64,000 nt of DNA from Nocardiopsis alborubida (GTDB lineage Bacteria; Actinomycetota; Actinomycetes; Streptosporangiales; Streptosporangiaceae). Each line of letters opens with the position of its first letter. Positions within the stretch are counted from its first letter, which is position 1. The translations under genes and the position numbers were made by a program. Shown here in pieces: positions 34,430-42,722 of the stretch. Where the stretch lies: positions 1 to 64,000 of the forward strand of contig NZ_JAAXPG010000029.1 of the NCBI RefSeq assembly GCF_012396365.1. Reading direction: 5' to 3'. Below the pieces are notes generated by a model. The model saw only the letters and a list, made by a program, of their open reading frames with translations, did no database searches and had not been told where the DNA came from.

Positions 34430-35632
34430 TCAGGAGGCGACGCCGCTGAGCTCGTTGGGCTCGGCGTCCAGGGTCACCGAGGCGGTGACCTCGCCCGACT
34501 CCAGGTCCAGCGCGTGGACCTGCTTCGTGGCGGGGTCGCTGACGTAGGCGGTGGCGCCGCGCACGAACAGGGCCGGGCGGGGCTGCTGCCACTCCAGCGG
34601 CTCCTGCCACTCGTCCATGACCTCGATGCTGTCCACGATCTCGCCCGCCCCGGGGTCGATCACGTGCAGGCTGCCGTCGGTGCCCAGGACCAGGGCCTCG
34701 CCGTCGGGGCCGCGGCCCAGGGAGCGGAAGGTGTAGCTGGCGGGAAGGTCGACCAGGGTCAGTTCGCCCGCGGCGGTGTCGACCAGGGCGACCCGCTCGG
34801 GGCGCTCCAGCTCGGCGTCGGGGTCGGTCTTGTAGTCGCCCAGCACGATCGGCGACTCCTCGCTCCCGGCCTGGTTGCCGATGCGCCCGTAGTCGTCGGG
34901 GCTGTCCACCTTGGTGAACTCGCCCCCCTGGTAGACCAGGACGCCGTCCTCGCAGCCGATGACGACCGCTTCGCCCTCGGCCGTGGTCTCGCCGTGCACG
35001 CCCGGGCACTCCTCGCTGCGGGCGACCTCCTCGCCGGAGGCGTCCAGGACGACGGCGCCGACGCGCTCCTCCTCGTCGCCCAGGGTCAGCAGCATCTCGC
35101 CGTTGGCCAGCTCCACGGCCACGCCGTGGTGGGCCTCCTCCGCGCTGTGCACGTCGGTCTCGGGCAGGCCGTCGCCGAGCGCGCCGGTGTCGAAGGCGGT
35201 GATCTCGCCGCTGCCGTCGGCGAACAGCACGGTCCTGCCCGCGTGCCGGACGACGTGGCCCGGGGTGTCGGCGGGGAAGAGGGTGTCGGTCAGCTCCGCG
35301 CCGGCCGCGTCCAGGACCTGGAAGCCCTCCGAGGTGGAGACGAGCAGGTGCCGGTCGTCGCCCGCCGGGTTGATCCGGTTGAAGCCCTCCAGGGCGATGT
35401 CCTCGACGACCTCCAGGCTCTGGCCGTCCAGGACGTACAGGCCGCCGTCGTAGGTGGTGACGACCGGGTTCTCCACCACGGCCTCCGCGGAGGCCCGCTC
35501 CTCGCCGTCCTGCTCCTGGCCGGCCTCCTCGCCGGTGCCGCATGCGGTCAGCAGCAGTCCTGCGGACAGCAGCACGGGCAGTGCCGCCCGCGCCGGGAAC
35601 CGCGTCGTCGCGTTGTTCGTCGGGGTGTTCAC
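34430..35632 (-). CDS. aztD: Zinc metallochaperone AztD-like lipoprotein (copy 1)
   Basis: A 400-residue exported beta-propeller protein of the AztD type, the periplasmic or extracytoplasmic zinc chaperone that hands zinc to the solute-binding protein AztC. A lipobox (LLSAGLLLTAC) directs membrane anchoring. The body consists of repeated strands such as YDGGLYVLDGQSLEVVEDI (cited in part) and GVAVELANGEMLLTLGD; histidines in AEEAHHGVAV and ECPGVHGET may bind zinc. It lacks the His-rich stretch of the second copy. GTG 35632 follows a GAAAGAGAG site. It is the last gene of the aztB-aztD-aztC-aztD series. Confidence 0.85.
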   Translation of the reverse strand: MNTPTNNATTRFPARAALPVLLSAGLLLTACGTGEEAGQEQDGEERASAEAVVENPVVTTYDGGLYVLDGQSLEVVEDIALEGFNRINPAGDDRHLLVSTSEGFQVLDAAGAELTDTLFPADTPGHVVRHAGRTVLFADGSGEITAFDTGALGDGLPETDVHSAEEAHHGVAVELANGEMLLTLGDEEERVGAVVLDASGEEVARSEECPGVHGETTAEGEAVVIGCEDGVLVYQGGEFTKVDSPDDYGRIGNQAGSEESPIVLGDYKTDPDAELERPERVALVDTAAGELTLVDLPASYTFRSLGRGPDGEALVLGTDGSLHVIDPGAGEIVDSIEVMDEWQEPLEWQQPRPALFVRGATAYVSDPATKQVHALDLESGEVTASVTLDAEPNELSGVAS

Positions 35633-35711
35633 GTTTCTCTCTTTCGGGGTGGAAGGGTCCGCTGCGGACGGGGGGAGGGGCCGCCGCGGTCGTGCCGGGC
35701 CCGGGGCCCGG

Positions 35712-36680
35712 TCAGTCGCCACGCAGTCCGGTGGCGATGGCCTCGGTGTTGGAGCGCATCATCTCCAGGTAGGTGGCCGCGCCCCCGCCCTCCTCGCTCA
35801 GCGACTCGGAGAACAGGGGGACGACCTCGATGTGCACGCCCGCCTCCTCCGCCATGGCCGTGGCCAGGCGGTCGGGCTGGGAGGAGTCGGCGAAGACCGC
35901 GTCGACGCCCGCCTCGCGCACGGCGTCGGCCAGGGACTTGAGGTCGGAGCTGCTGGGCGAGGCCAGGGTGGTGCCGCTGGGGATCACGGCGCCCACGACC
36001 TCGAACCCGTAGCGTTCGGCGAGGTAGCCGAAGACGTGGTGGTTGGTCACCAGGTTCCGCTTCTCCTCCGGGATCGCGGCGAACTCCTCGGCCATCCACG
36101 CGTCCAGCTCCTCCAGCTGCCCGGTGTAGGCCTCGGCGTTGGCGCGCACGGCCTCGGCGTCCACGCCGTCCACCTCGGCGACCACGTGCTCCGCGATCAG
36201 GTCGACCGCCTGGACGACCCTGTGCGGATCGGTCCAGAAGTGGGGGTCGGGCTCGCCCTCGTCCTCGTTGCCCGAGGCGTCGTCCCCGCCGGGGGAGAAG
36301 GCCAGGGGGTCGACCCGCGCGCCGACCTCCAGGGCGGGTATCCCGGCCTCCTCGGCGGCGGCGACGTTGCGCAGCACGCCCTCCTCCAGCCCGAGCCCGT
36401 TGTAGACCACGAGCGCCGCGTTCTCCACGAGCGCGGCCTCCTGCGCGGAGATGCCGAAGGAGTGGGGGTCGGCGTTGGGCTTCATCAGGACGGTGACCTC
36501 GGCCTCGTCCCCCACGACCGCACGCGTGAGGTCGCCCAGGATGTTGGTGGTCACCACGATCCCCTCGTCCCCGACCTCCGACGGGGAGCAGGAGGCCGTG
36601 CCGAGGAGGGCGGCCCCGGCCAGGGCGGACGCGGTCGCGGCTCGCAGGAGCGCCTTCGGCGTCGTCACGGCGGTCACCAT
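35712..36680 (-). CDS. aztC: Zinc ABC transporter substrate-binding protein (AztC-like)
   Basis: A 322-residue lipoprotein of the cluster A-I (ZnuA/AztC) metal-binding family. After the lipobox GTASC come the metal ligands His in NADPHSFG, His in DPHFWTDP, His in TNHHVFGY and Asp in FADSSQP. A flexible acidic loop (GGDDASGNEDEGEP) replaces the His-rich loop of ZnuA and is expected in AztC, where AztD supplies the zinc. ATG 36680 and GTG 36677 both overlap the preceding AztD stop codon, so the genes are coupled. Confidence 0.92.
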   Translation of the reverse strand: MVTAVTTPKALLRAATASALAGAALLGTASCSPSEVGDEGIVVTTNILGDLTRAVVGDEAEVTVLMKPNADPHSFGISAQEAALVENAALVVYNGLGLEEGVLRNVAAAEEAGIPALEVGARVDPLAFSPGGDDASGNEDEGEPDPHFWTDPHRVVQAVDLIAEHVVAEVDGVDAEAVRANAEAYTGQLEELDAWMAEEFAAIPEEKRNLVTNHHVFGYLAERYGFEVVGAVIPSGTTLASPSSSDLKSLADAVREAGVDAVFADSSQPDRLATAMAEEAGVHIEVVPLFSESLSEEGGGAATYLEMMRSNTEAIATGLRGD

Positions 36681-37873
36681 CCCGTCTCGACCATGAGGTG
36701 CGGCGCGATTCCCGGGTCGAGGGTCCGCGCCACGCGCAGGTCGTCGTTGTAGTCGATCTCGTGCACCACACCGCGTCCGGTGTCGTTGACGTAGGCGCGG
36801 CTGGTGTCCGCCCGGATGACCGGGGCGTGGGCGGTGTCCGTGCCGTCGAGCAGGTCGGCGGAGGCGAGTTCCTCGCCCGAGGCCGGGTCCAGGGAGTGCA
36901 GGGCCCCGTCCTCGGTCAGGGCCAGGACGGGGGCGCCCGCGCCGACGGCCGTCGCGGTCACGGCGCCCTCCAGCTCCAGCGGGGTCCACCCGGGCTCGGC
37001 CAGTTCCAGGACCCACAGGTCGCCGCCGGTCGAGACCGAGGCCAGGGTCGCCGAACCGGGGCGGTGCCCGAACTCCTCGACCCGCTCCCCGGAACCCCCG
37101 GGATAGGCGACCACGCCGCCGGAGAACTCCCCGTCCTCCTCGGTGACGTGCAGGGCGCCCTCGTCGCAGCCGATGGCCGCCCCGCGCCGGGTGACGGCCT
37201 GGCCGAGGGGATCGGTGCAGGTCGCGTCGAGCGTCGCGACCGGGGAGCCCTCCCGGTCGTACACCTCGACCGCGCCCTCGGAGTCGCCTCCGGCCACCAG
37301 GAGGTGCTCGGCGAAGGGCAGGACCACCGCGGCGCCGTCGGGGACGGCCGCGGCCTCCTCGACCGACCCCTCCTCCAGCGCGGCCCGGTCGAGCACGGCG
37401 GCGCCGTCCGCCGCGGTGAGGGCGGTCAGGACGGTGTCGGAGGCCGCCCGGCCCGCGGCGAGGCCCTCCACGGTGCCCGCGAGCCCGACGCCGGTCCGGT
37501 AGTAGTGCTTGTGGTCTCCGTGGTCGACCGTCCACGACCCGCTGTCCACGACGGTGGTCATCCGGTGGTCGGATGAGTGGAGGTAGGCGAAGCGGCCGTC
37601 CCCGGCGATGCCGTCGAGGCCCTCCACGGGGCCGAGTTCCGTCGTCTCCTCGGTGATCAGGTCGAGCACCCGGACGTCTCCGCTGCCGGGGTCGGCGACC
37701 ACGAGGCGGGACTGGGGCTCGGCGGCCTCCTCGGCGCCCTCGACGTAGCCGTGCGGGACCTCCTCCTCGGGCTGTCGCTCCGCGGTGTCCTGGGCGGCTC
37801 CGCAGCCGGTCAGCAGGACGAGGGCGGACAGTCCGGCAGCGCCCAGCGCGCCGGTGCGGTGTTCACGCCTCAT
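36674..37873 (-). CDS. aztD: Zinc metallochaperone AztD-like lipoprotein (copy 2)
   Basis: A 399-residue lipoprotein (lipobox VLLTGC) with the same propeller layout as the protein at 34430-35632 but clearly divergent from it. It carries the His-rich sequence DHGDHKHYYR after a HSSDHR segment, a strong zinc-binding candidate typical of AztD. Its ATG lies inside the end of aztB and its stop inside the start of aztC, placing it in the core of the operon. Having two AztD-type proteins in one operon suggests division of labour, for example storage versus transfer. Confidence 0.85.
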   Translation of the reverse strand: MRREHRTGALGAAGLSALVLLTGCGAAQDTAERQPEEEVPHGYVEGAEEAAEPQSRLVVADPGSGDVRVLDLITEETTELGPVEGLDGIAGDGRFAYLHSSDHRMTTVVDSGSWTVDHGDHKHYYRTGVGLAGTVEGLAAGRAASDTVLTALTAADGAAVLDRAALEEGSVEEAAAVPDGAAVVLPFAEHLLVAGGDSEGAVEVYDREGSPVATLDATCTDPLGQAVTRRGAAIGCDEGALHVTEEDGEFSGGVVAYPGGSGERVEEFGHRPGSATLASVSTGGDLWVLELAEPGWTPLELEGAVTATAVGAGAPVLALTEDGALHSLDPASGEELASADLLDGTDTAHAPVIRADTSRAYVNDTGRGVVHEIDYNDDLRVARTLDPGIAPHLMVETGW

Positions 37874-38771
37874 GTGTCATCGGCCTCTCCATCTGTACGG
37901 GGTGGTCGGGGGTGGTGCCGGGGGGCGGGTCGGAGATCGGGGCGCGGGAGCCGCGCCCGCGGGAGCGCGCGGCCGCCGCGAGCGCCGAGGCGAAGAAGAA
38001 GGCGGTGGCCGTGGCGGCGATCGTGGCCCCGGCCGCCGTCTCCCAGTGCCAGGAGGCGAGCAGGCCGAGGAAGGTCGCGGCGCTGCCGAGCACGGCCGCG
38101 CCGAGCATGATCGCGGGGACGCTGCGCGCCCACAGTGCCGCCGCTGCCGGGGGCGCGATGAGCAGGCCGAACACCAGCAGCGTGCCGACCACGTGGAACG
38201 AGGCGACCACGGCCAGGGTGACCAGGCCGAGCAGGACGCCGTGGGCGGCCCGGGGCGCCAGCCCCAGGGTGGCGGCCTTGCGCGGGTCGAAGGCCAGGGC
38301 GAGGAAGGCCCGGTGCCCCGCGACCGCGACGACCAGCGCCGCGGCCAGCGCCAGCCCCAGGTGGACCAGGTCCTGTTCGCGCACCGCCAGGACGTCGCCG
38401 AACAGGAAGCCCGTGAGGTCGACCGCGAAGGAGGAGGAGTGCGAGACCAGGATGACGCCGAGCGAGAGCATCCCGACGAAGAGCAGTCCGATGCTCGTGT
38501 CCTGGGAGAGCCGGGAGGAGCGGCCCAGCGCGGTGACGCCCGCGGCCATCGCCCCGGCGGCCAGGGCCGCGCCCAGCATGAGGTTCTGGCTGAGCAGGGA
38601 GGCCAGGGCCACTCCGGGCAGCATCCCGTGCGACATCGCGTCGCCGAGGAAGGCCATGCCGCGCAGCACCACCCAGGTCCCGGCGACGGCGCAGATGAGG
38701 GAGACCAGGATCCCGCCCCACAGCGCACGCTGCACGAACACGACCCCGAACGGATCGAACAGAGCTTCCAT
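37863..38771 (-). CDS. aztB: Zinc ABC transporter permease (AztB-like)
   Basis: A 302-residue ABC-3 family permease with about eight membrane helices and the conserved coupling region VLRGMAFLGDAMSHGMLPGVA near the N terminus (cited as FLGDAMSHGMLPG) plus RKAATLGLAPRAAH. It forms the membrane channel for zinc with AztA and AztC. ATG 38771 is the best start; the ribosome site is weak. A Zur-like box overlaps its promoter. The C-terminal tail ends in PMTHEA and overlaps the next gene. Confidence 0.92.
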   Translation of the reverse strand: MEALFDPFGVVFVQRALWGGILVSLICAVAGTWVVLRGMAFLGDAMSHGMLPGVALASLLSQNLMLGAALAAGAMAAGVTALGRSSRLSQDTSIGLLFVGMLSLGVILVSHSSSFAVDLTGFLFGDVLAVREQDLVHLGLALAAALVVAVAGHRAFLALAFDPRKAATLGLAPRAAHGVLLGLVTLAVVASFHVVGTLLVFGLLIAPPAAAALWARSVPAIMLGAAVLGSAATFLGLLASWHWETAAGATIAATATAFFFASALAAAARSRGRGSRAPISDPPPGTTPDHPVQMERPMTHEA

Positions 38772-38786
38772 AGTGGGACACTGCAT

Positions 38787-38805
38787 AACGATAACCATTG
38801 TCATT
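38787..38805. promoter_or_regulatory. Zur-like box in the divergent azt promoter
   Basis: AACGATAACCATTGTCATT forms an imperfect palindrome (8-bp arms, two mismatches, three-base centre) and fits the actinobacterial Zur pattern ATGAnAATnnTTnTCAT when read on the minus strand. It lies between the aztB and aztA start codons, so zinc-loaded Zur could repress both arms at once. Confidence 0.75.
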
Positions 38806-38834
38806 TGCACATCGGGGTGGGCGTGAGGAGCAGG

Positions 38835-39539
38835 ATGAACCGGCTGGAACTGGACGGCGTGTACGCCGGATACGGGCGCGAGGACGTCCTGCGGGGGATC
38901 GACGCGGCCGTCCCGCGGGGCGCGGTCACGGCGCTGGTGGGGCCCAACGGGTCGGGCAAGTCCACGCTGCTCGGCCTCATGGCGGGCACGGTCGCGGTCC
39001 GCCGGGGCGGGGTCCGGGCCTCGAGTCCGACCCGCCCCGCCTTCGTGGTCCAGCGCAGCGCGGTCCCCGACGCCCTGCCCGTCACGGTGCGCGAGGCCGT
39101 CTCGATGGGCCGGTGGGCGCACCGGGGGTTCTGGCGGCCGCTGACCCGGCGCGACCGCGCCGTGGTCGCGGAGTGCCTCGACCGCCTGGACGTGGCCGAC
39201 CTGGCCGACCGCCGCCTGGGGGAGCTCTCGGGAGGCCAGCGCCAGCGGGTGCTCATCGCCCAGGGCCTGGCGCAGGAGGCGGACCTGCTCCTGCTCGACG
39301 AGCCCTCGGCCGGGCTGGACCACCGTGCCCGCGAGTACGTGCGCCGCGTCCTGGAGCGGGCCCGCGCCGACGGGGTCACCGTCGTGCACGCCACCCACGC
39401 CCCCGACGAGGCCTTCGACGCCGACCACTGCCTCGTGCTCGCGGACGGGCGGATCGCGGCCTCGGGGCCGCCGGAGGAGGCAGCGCGGGCCTGGGAGGGG
39501 GCGCGGGGCGGCGGACCCGGCGGACGACGCCTTCCCTAG
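38835..39539 (+). CDS. aztA: Zinc ABC transporter ATPase (AztA-like)
   Basis: A 234-residue ABC ATPase with Walker A GPNGSGKST, signature LSGGQRQRV, Walker B LLLLDEPSAGLD and the switch His in HATHAPDEA. It powers the transporter formed with AztB and AztC encoded divergently. The ATG at 38835 follows GAGGAGCAGG. The stop lies nine bases before an MFS gene. Confidence 0.92.
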   Translation: MNRLELDGVYAGYGREDVLRGIDAAVPRGAVTALVGPNGSGKSTLLGLMAGTVAVRRGGVRASSPTRPAFVVQRSAVPDALPVTVREAVSMGRWAHRGFWRPLTRRDRAVVAECLDRLDVADLADRRLGELSGGQRQRVLIAQGLAQEADLLLLDEPSAGLDHRAREYVRRVLERARADGVTVVHATHAPDEAFDADHCLVLADGRIAASGPPEEAARAWEGARGGGPGGRRLP

Positions 39540-39548
39540 GCTGTCGGG

Positions 39549-40796
39549 GTGCTCGTACGGAACCGCTGGATCGTCCTCTCGGTCAGCATGGTGGCGCAGG
39601 TGGCCAGTGTGTCGGCGATGTTCGGCGTGCCCGTCGTGCTGCCGCAGCTGAGGGACGCCTTCGGCGTCACCACGGCGCAGGCCGGGATGCTGGCCGGACT
39701 GCCCTCGCTCGGCCTGCTGCTCACGCTCCTGGTGTGGGGCCTGGTGATCGACCGGTTCGGTGAGCGGCCGACGATGGCGCTGAGCCTGGTGCTCACGGCG
39801 TGCGCGCTCGGCCTGCTCTGGGCGGTCTCGGGGCTGTGGGGAGCCGTCGCGGTCCTGCTGCTGGTGGGCGCGGTCGGCGGCCCGGTCAACGCGGCGAGCG
39901 GGCGGCTCGTGCTGTCCTGGTTCTCCGAGGGCGAACGCGGCCTGGCCATGGGAATCCGCCAGTCGGCGCTGCCCCTCGGCGTGGGCCTCTCCGCCCTGGT
40001 ACTGCCCTGGGCGGCGGGTGCCTGGGGGTTCGTCGGCGCGATGACGCTCCCGGCCGTGCTCGCGCTCCTCGCGGTCCCGTTCGTGCTGGCGATGCCCGCC
40101 TCCGCTCCCGGGCGGCCCCCGGCACCGGAGGAGGCCGGAGGCGCCGCGAGCGCGGACGCCGCCGGGCGCGCCGGCTCCGCCGGCGACACCGCGCACGCCG
40201 ACGCCGCCGACACCGTGCGGCCTGCGGCGGGGTCGCCCTACCGGCACGGGCACATCTGGCGGGTGCACGGGGTGAGCATGCTGCTCGGCGTTCCGCAGAT
40301 CGCGCTGATGACCTACGCCGTCATCTACCTGGTGCAGGAACAGGGGTGGAGCCCGCCCGCCGCGGGCGCGGTCGTCGCGGTGGCGCAGGTCCCCGGCGCG
40401 GCCGGGCGCCTGCTGCTGGGGGTCTGGTCCGACCGGACCGGGGACCGGATGCGCCCGGTGCGGTGGCTGGCGGTGGTCTCGGGGGTGTGCCTGGTGCTGC
40501 TCGCGGTGCTGCCGGGGATCTGGGCGTGGACGGCCGTGCCGCTGCTCCTGGCCTGCCTGGTCCTGACGATGTGGCACAACGGCCTGACCTTCACCGCCGT
40601 CGCCGAGACGGCGGGGGCCTCCTGGGCGGGGCGGGCCCTGGCCGCGCAGAACTGGCTCCAGGCGGTCAGCACGACGCTGACCCCGGTGCTCATGGCGGCG
40701 GTGATCATCCTCGTGGGCCTGCCCTTCGTCTTCGCGGTGAGCGCGGTCTTCGCCGCCGCGGCCGTCGCCGTGGTCCCGGTGGCGCGGGGGCGTTGA
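39549..40796 (+). CDS. MFS transporter
   Basis: A 415-residue, twelve-helix major facilitator. The MFS loop motif between helices 2 and 3 is seen as LVIDRFGERPTMAL and repeated as GVWSDRTGDRMRP in the second half. A polar Ala/Asp-rich linker (about residues 180-225) separates the halves. It follows aztA by only nine bases and may be co-transcribed with it, but nothing in the sequence indicates a zinc substrate; cyanate/nitrate-like NarK or CynX relatives are alternatives. Confidence 0.85.
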   Translation: MLVRNRWIVLSVSMVAQVASVSAMFGVPVVLPQLRDAFGVTTAQAGMLAGLPSLGLLLTLLVWGLVIDRFGERPTMALSLVLTACALGLLWAVSGLWGAVAVLLLVGAVGGPVNAASGRLVLSWFSEGERGLAMGIRQSALPLGVGLSALVLPWAAGAWGFVGAMTLPAVLALLAVPFVLAMPASAPGRPPAPEEAGGAASADAAGRAGSAGDTAHADAADTVRPAAGSPYRHGHIWRVHGVSMLLGVPQIALMTYAVIYLVQEQGWSPPAAGAVVAVAQVPGAAGRLLLGVWSDRTGDRMRPVRWLAVVSGVCLVLLAVLPGIWAWTAVPLLLACLVLTMWHNGLTFTAVAETAGASWAGRALAAQNWLQAVSTTLTPVLMAAVIILVGLPFVFAVSAVFAAAAVAVVPVARGR

Positions 40797-41044
40797 GAGA
40801 AATGGGGCTTTTGGCCGGTTTGCGTGCACTGAGGGCTTGATCACGACGCATTCATCACATAAGTTCGCTTCCGGCACAGACGTTCGACATTCGCACGGTC
40901 ACTCTCCGTGAGGAGGCTGCTTCCGACAGGGCGAAACGCCCCGCCCAGCCCGGTTCCCGGCGACCCCGGGATGATCCCGGACCGGCAGGAGCGGCCCCGG
41001 CGTCCACGCCCCCACCGCGACAGGCAGAACACGAAGCGGGATCC

Positions 41045-42412
41045 ATGACGCGCACCAGTCCCCTGACCTCGTTCCTCGACTACGAGAGGAGCATCGCGCC
41101 ACCCGGCTACAGCCGGTGGCTCATCCCGCCCGCGGCTTTGGCGGTACACCTGTCCATCGGCCAGGTGTACGCGTTCAGCGTCTTCCGCAACCCGCTGGTC
41201 GAACGGTTCGACACCTCGCTGACCGCGATCGGGATCATCTTCAGCATCGCCATCGTCATGCTCGGCCTGTCGGCCGCGTTCGGCGGCAAGTGGGTGGAGC
41301 GCAACGGCCCCCGCAAGGCGATGTTCGTCTCCGGCCTGTGCTGGTCGGGCGGTTTCGCGGTCGCCGCGCTCGGCGTGGCGACCGGCCAGCTCTGGCTGGT
41401 CTACCTCGGCTACGGCTTCCTCGGCGGCCTCGGCCTGGGCATCGGCTACATCTCGCCGGTCTCCACCCTCATCAAGTGGTTCCCCGACCGGCCCGGCCTG
41501 GCCACGGGCATCGCGATCATGGGCTTCGGCGGCGGCGCGCTCATCGCCTCGCCGCTGTCCTCCGAACTCCTCAGCCGCTACGCCGACACCCCCGCGGACG
41601 CCATCGCCCCCGCGTTCCTCACCCTGGGCGCCGTCTACTTCGTGGTCATGATGCTGGGCGCCTTCACCGTGCGCGTCCCCCCGCCGGGCTGGCGCCCCGC
41701 GGGGGCCCCGGCCGAGGAGCCGAAGGAGGCCTCCGCGGGCCGGTCCCCGGCCCTGGAGGGGGTGTCGGTGGAGACCGCCGTGCGCACCCCGCAGTTCTGG
41801 CTCCTGTGGACCGTGCTCTTCTGCAACGTCACCGCGGGCATCGGGATCCTGGAACAGGCCTCGCCCATGGTGCAGGAGTTCTTCACCGGGGTCGGCCCGG
41901 CCGAGGCGGCGGGCTACGTCGGCTTCCTCTCCCTGTGCAACATGCTCGGGCGGCTCGTGTGGTCCTCGGCCTCCGACGTGATCGGCCGCAAGCGCGTCTA
42001 CATCGGCTACCTCGGCCTGGGCGGGCTCCTCTACCTGCTGATCGCCGTCGCGGGAACCAGTTCGATCGTGCTGTTCGTGGCGCTGACCGGCGTCATCCTG
42101 TCCTTCTACGGCGGCGGCTTCTCCACGGTGCCCGCCTACCTGAAGGACCTGTTCGGCACCTTCAACGTGGGCGCCATCCACGGCAGGATCCTCACCGCCT
42201 GGTCGCTGGCCGGGGTCGCCGGGCCGATGATCGTCAACGTCATCGCCGACGCCCAGCTGTCCGCCGGACGCGACGGGGCGGAGCTCTACGGGCTCTCCCT
42301 CTACGTCATGGTCGGCGTCATGGCCGTGGGCTTCCTCGCGAACATGCTGGTCCGGCCCCTGCCCGAGCGGGTCCACCAGCGCGACCGGGAACGCGTCGCC
42401 GGGCGCGGCTGA
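41045..42412 (+). CDS. OFA-family MFS transporter (oxalate/formate antiporter-like)
   Basis: A 455-residue MFS protein of the oxalate/formate antiporter family. Family marks are SIGQVYAFSVFRNPL, KWVERNGPRKAMF, GIGYISPVSTLIKWFPDRPGLATG (cited in part as YISPVSTLIKWFPDR), MGFGGGALI and GFSTVPAYLKDLFG. It would exchange or take up a small monocarboxylate or dicarboxylate. A 42-residue single-helix protein encoded 112 bp downstream is its probable small subunit. About 250 bp upstream are gene-free and presumably hold the promoter. Confidence 0.9.
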   Translation: MTRTSPLTSFLDYERSIAPPGYSRWLIPPAALAVHLSIGQVYAFSVFRNPLVERFDTSLTAIGIIFSIAIVMLGLSAAFGGKWVERNGPRKAMFVSGLCWSGGFAVAALGVATGQLWLVYLGYGFLGGLGLGIGYISPVSTLIKWFPDRPGLATGIAIMGFGGGALIASPLSSELLSRYADTPADAIAPAFLTLGAVYFVVMMLGAFTVRVPPPGWRPAGAPAEEPKEASAGRSPALEGVSVETAVRTPQFWLLWTVLFCNVTAGIGILEQASPMVQEFFTGVGPAEAAGYVGFLSLCNMLGRLVWSSASDVIGRKRVYIGYLGLGGLLYLLIAVAGTSSIVLFVALTGVILSFYGGGFSTVPAYLKDLFGTFNVGAIHGRILTAWSLAGVAGPMIVNVIADAQLSAGRDGAELYGLSLYVMVGVMAVGFLANMLVRPLPERVHQRDRERVAGRG

Positions 42413-42523
42413 GCCCGAACCCGGGGGCGGGACCGCGACCGGCCCCGCCCCCGGACCGCACACACGTCCCCCAGCGGTCACCGAGTCCCCACCGGTCACC
42501 GAGGAACCGAGGAAAGGCCACAC

Positions 42524-42652
42524 ATGTCAGGCAACCGGACCACCAACGCCTCCACCGTCACCGCGATCCTGCTGTGGGTGCTGGTGCTCGCCGCCCTGGC
42601 CTACGGGGTGGCGCAGACCGCCGTGGACGCGGCGGCGCTCTTCGCCTCCTGA
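42524..42652 (+). CDS. MFS transporter small subunit (single-helix microprotein)
   Basis: A 42-residue protein: a short polar start (MSGNRTTNAST) followed by one membrane helix (VTAILLWVLVLAALAYGVAQT) and a short Ala-rich end. An AGGAAAGG site precedes the ATG at 42524. Microproteins of this size and shape are repeatedly found directly after OFA-family carriers in actinobacteria and proteobacteria and are annotated as MFS small subunits. It probably binds the neighbouring transporter in the membrane. Confidence 0.8.
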   Translation: MSGNRTTNASTVTAILLWVLVLAALAYGVAQTAVDAAALFAS

Positions 42653-42722
42653 GGGCCGGCGCCGTCCACCCCGTTCGGACTCCGCGAGCAGGGTGTGGAA
42701 GTGTGCGAGCACGCGCCCGGCG

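Noticed and set aside
39549..40796. MFS gene as part of the zinc system
   Set aside because: It follows aztA closely, but it shows no metal-binding motif and MFS carriers are not part of known azt systems; possible co-transcription only.
40957..40985. Sequence resembling a type I-E CRISPR repeat (CCCGGGATGATCCCGG)
   Set aside because: It occurs once, has no spacer-repeat periodicity, and is 20 kb from the Cas6e-like gene; chance similarity in GC-rich DNA.
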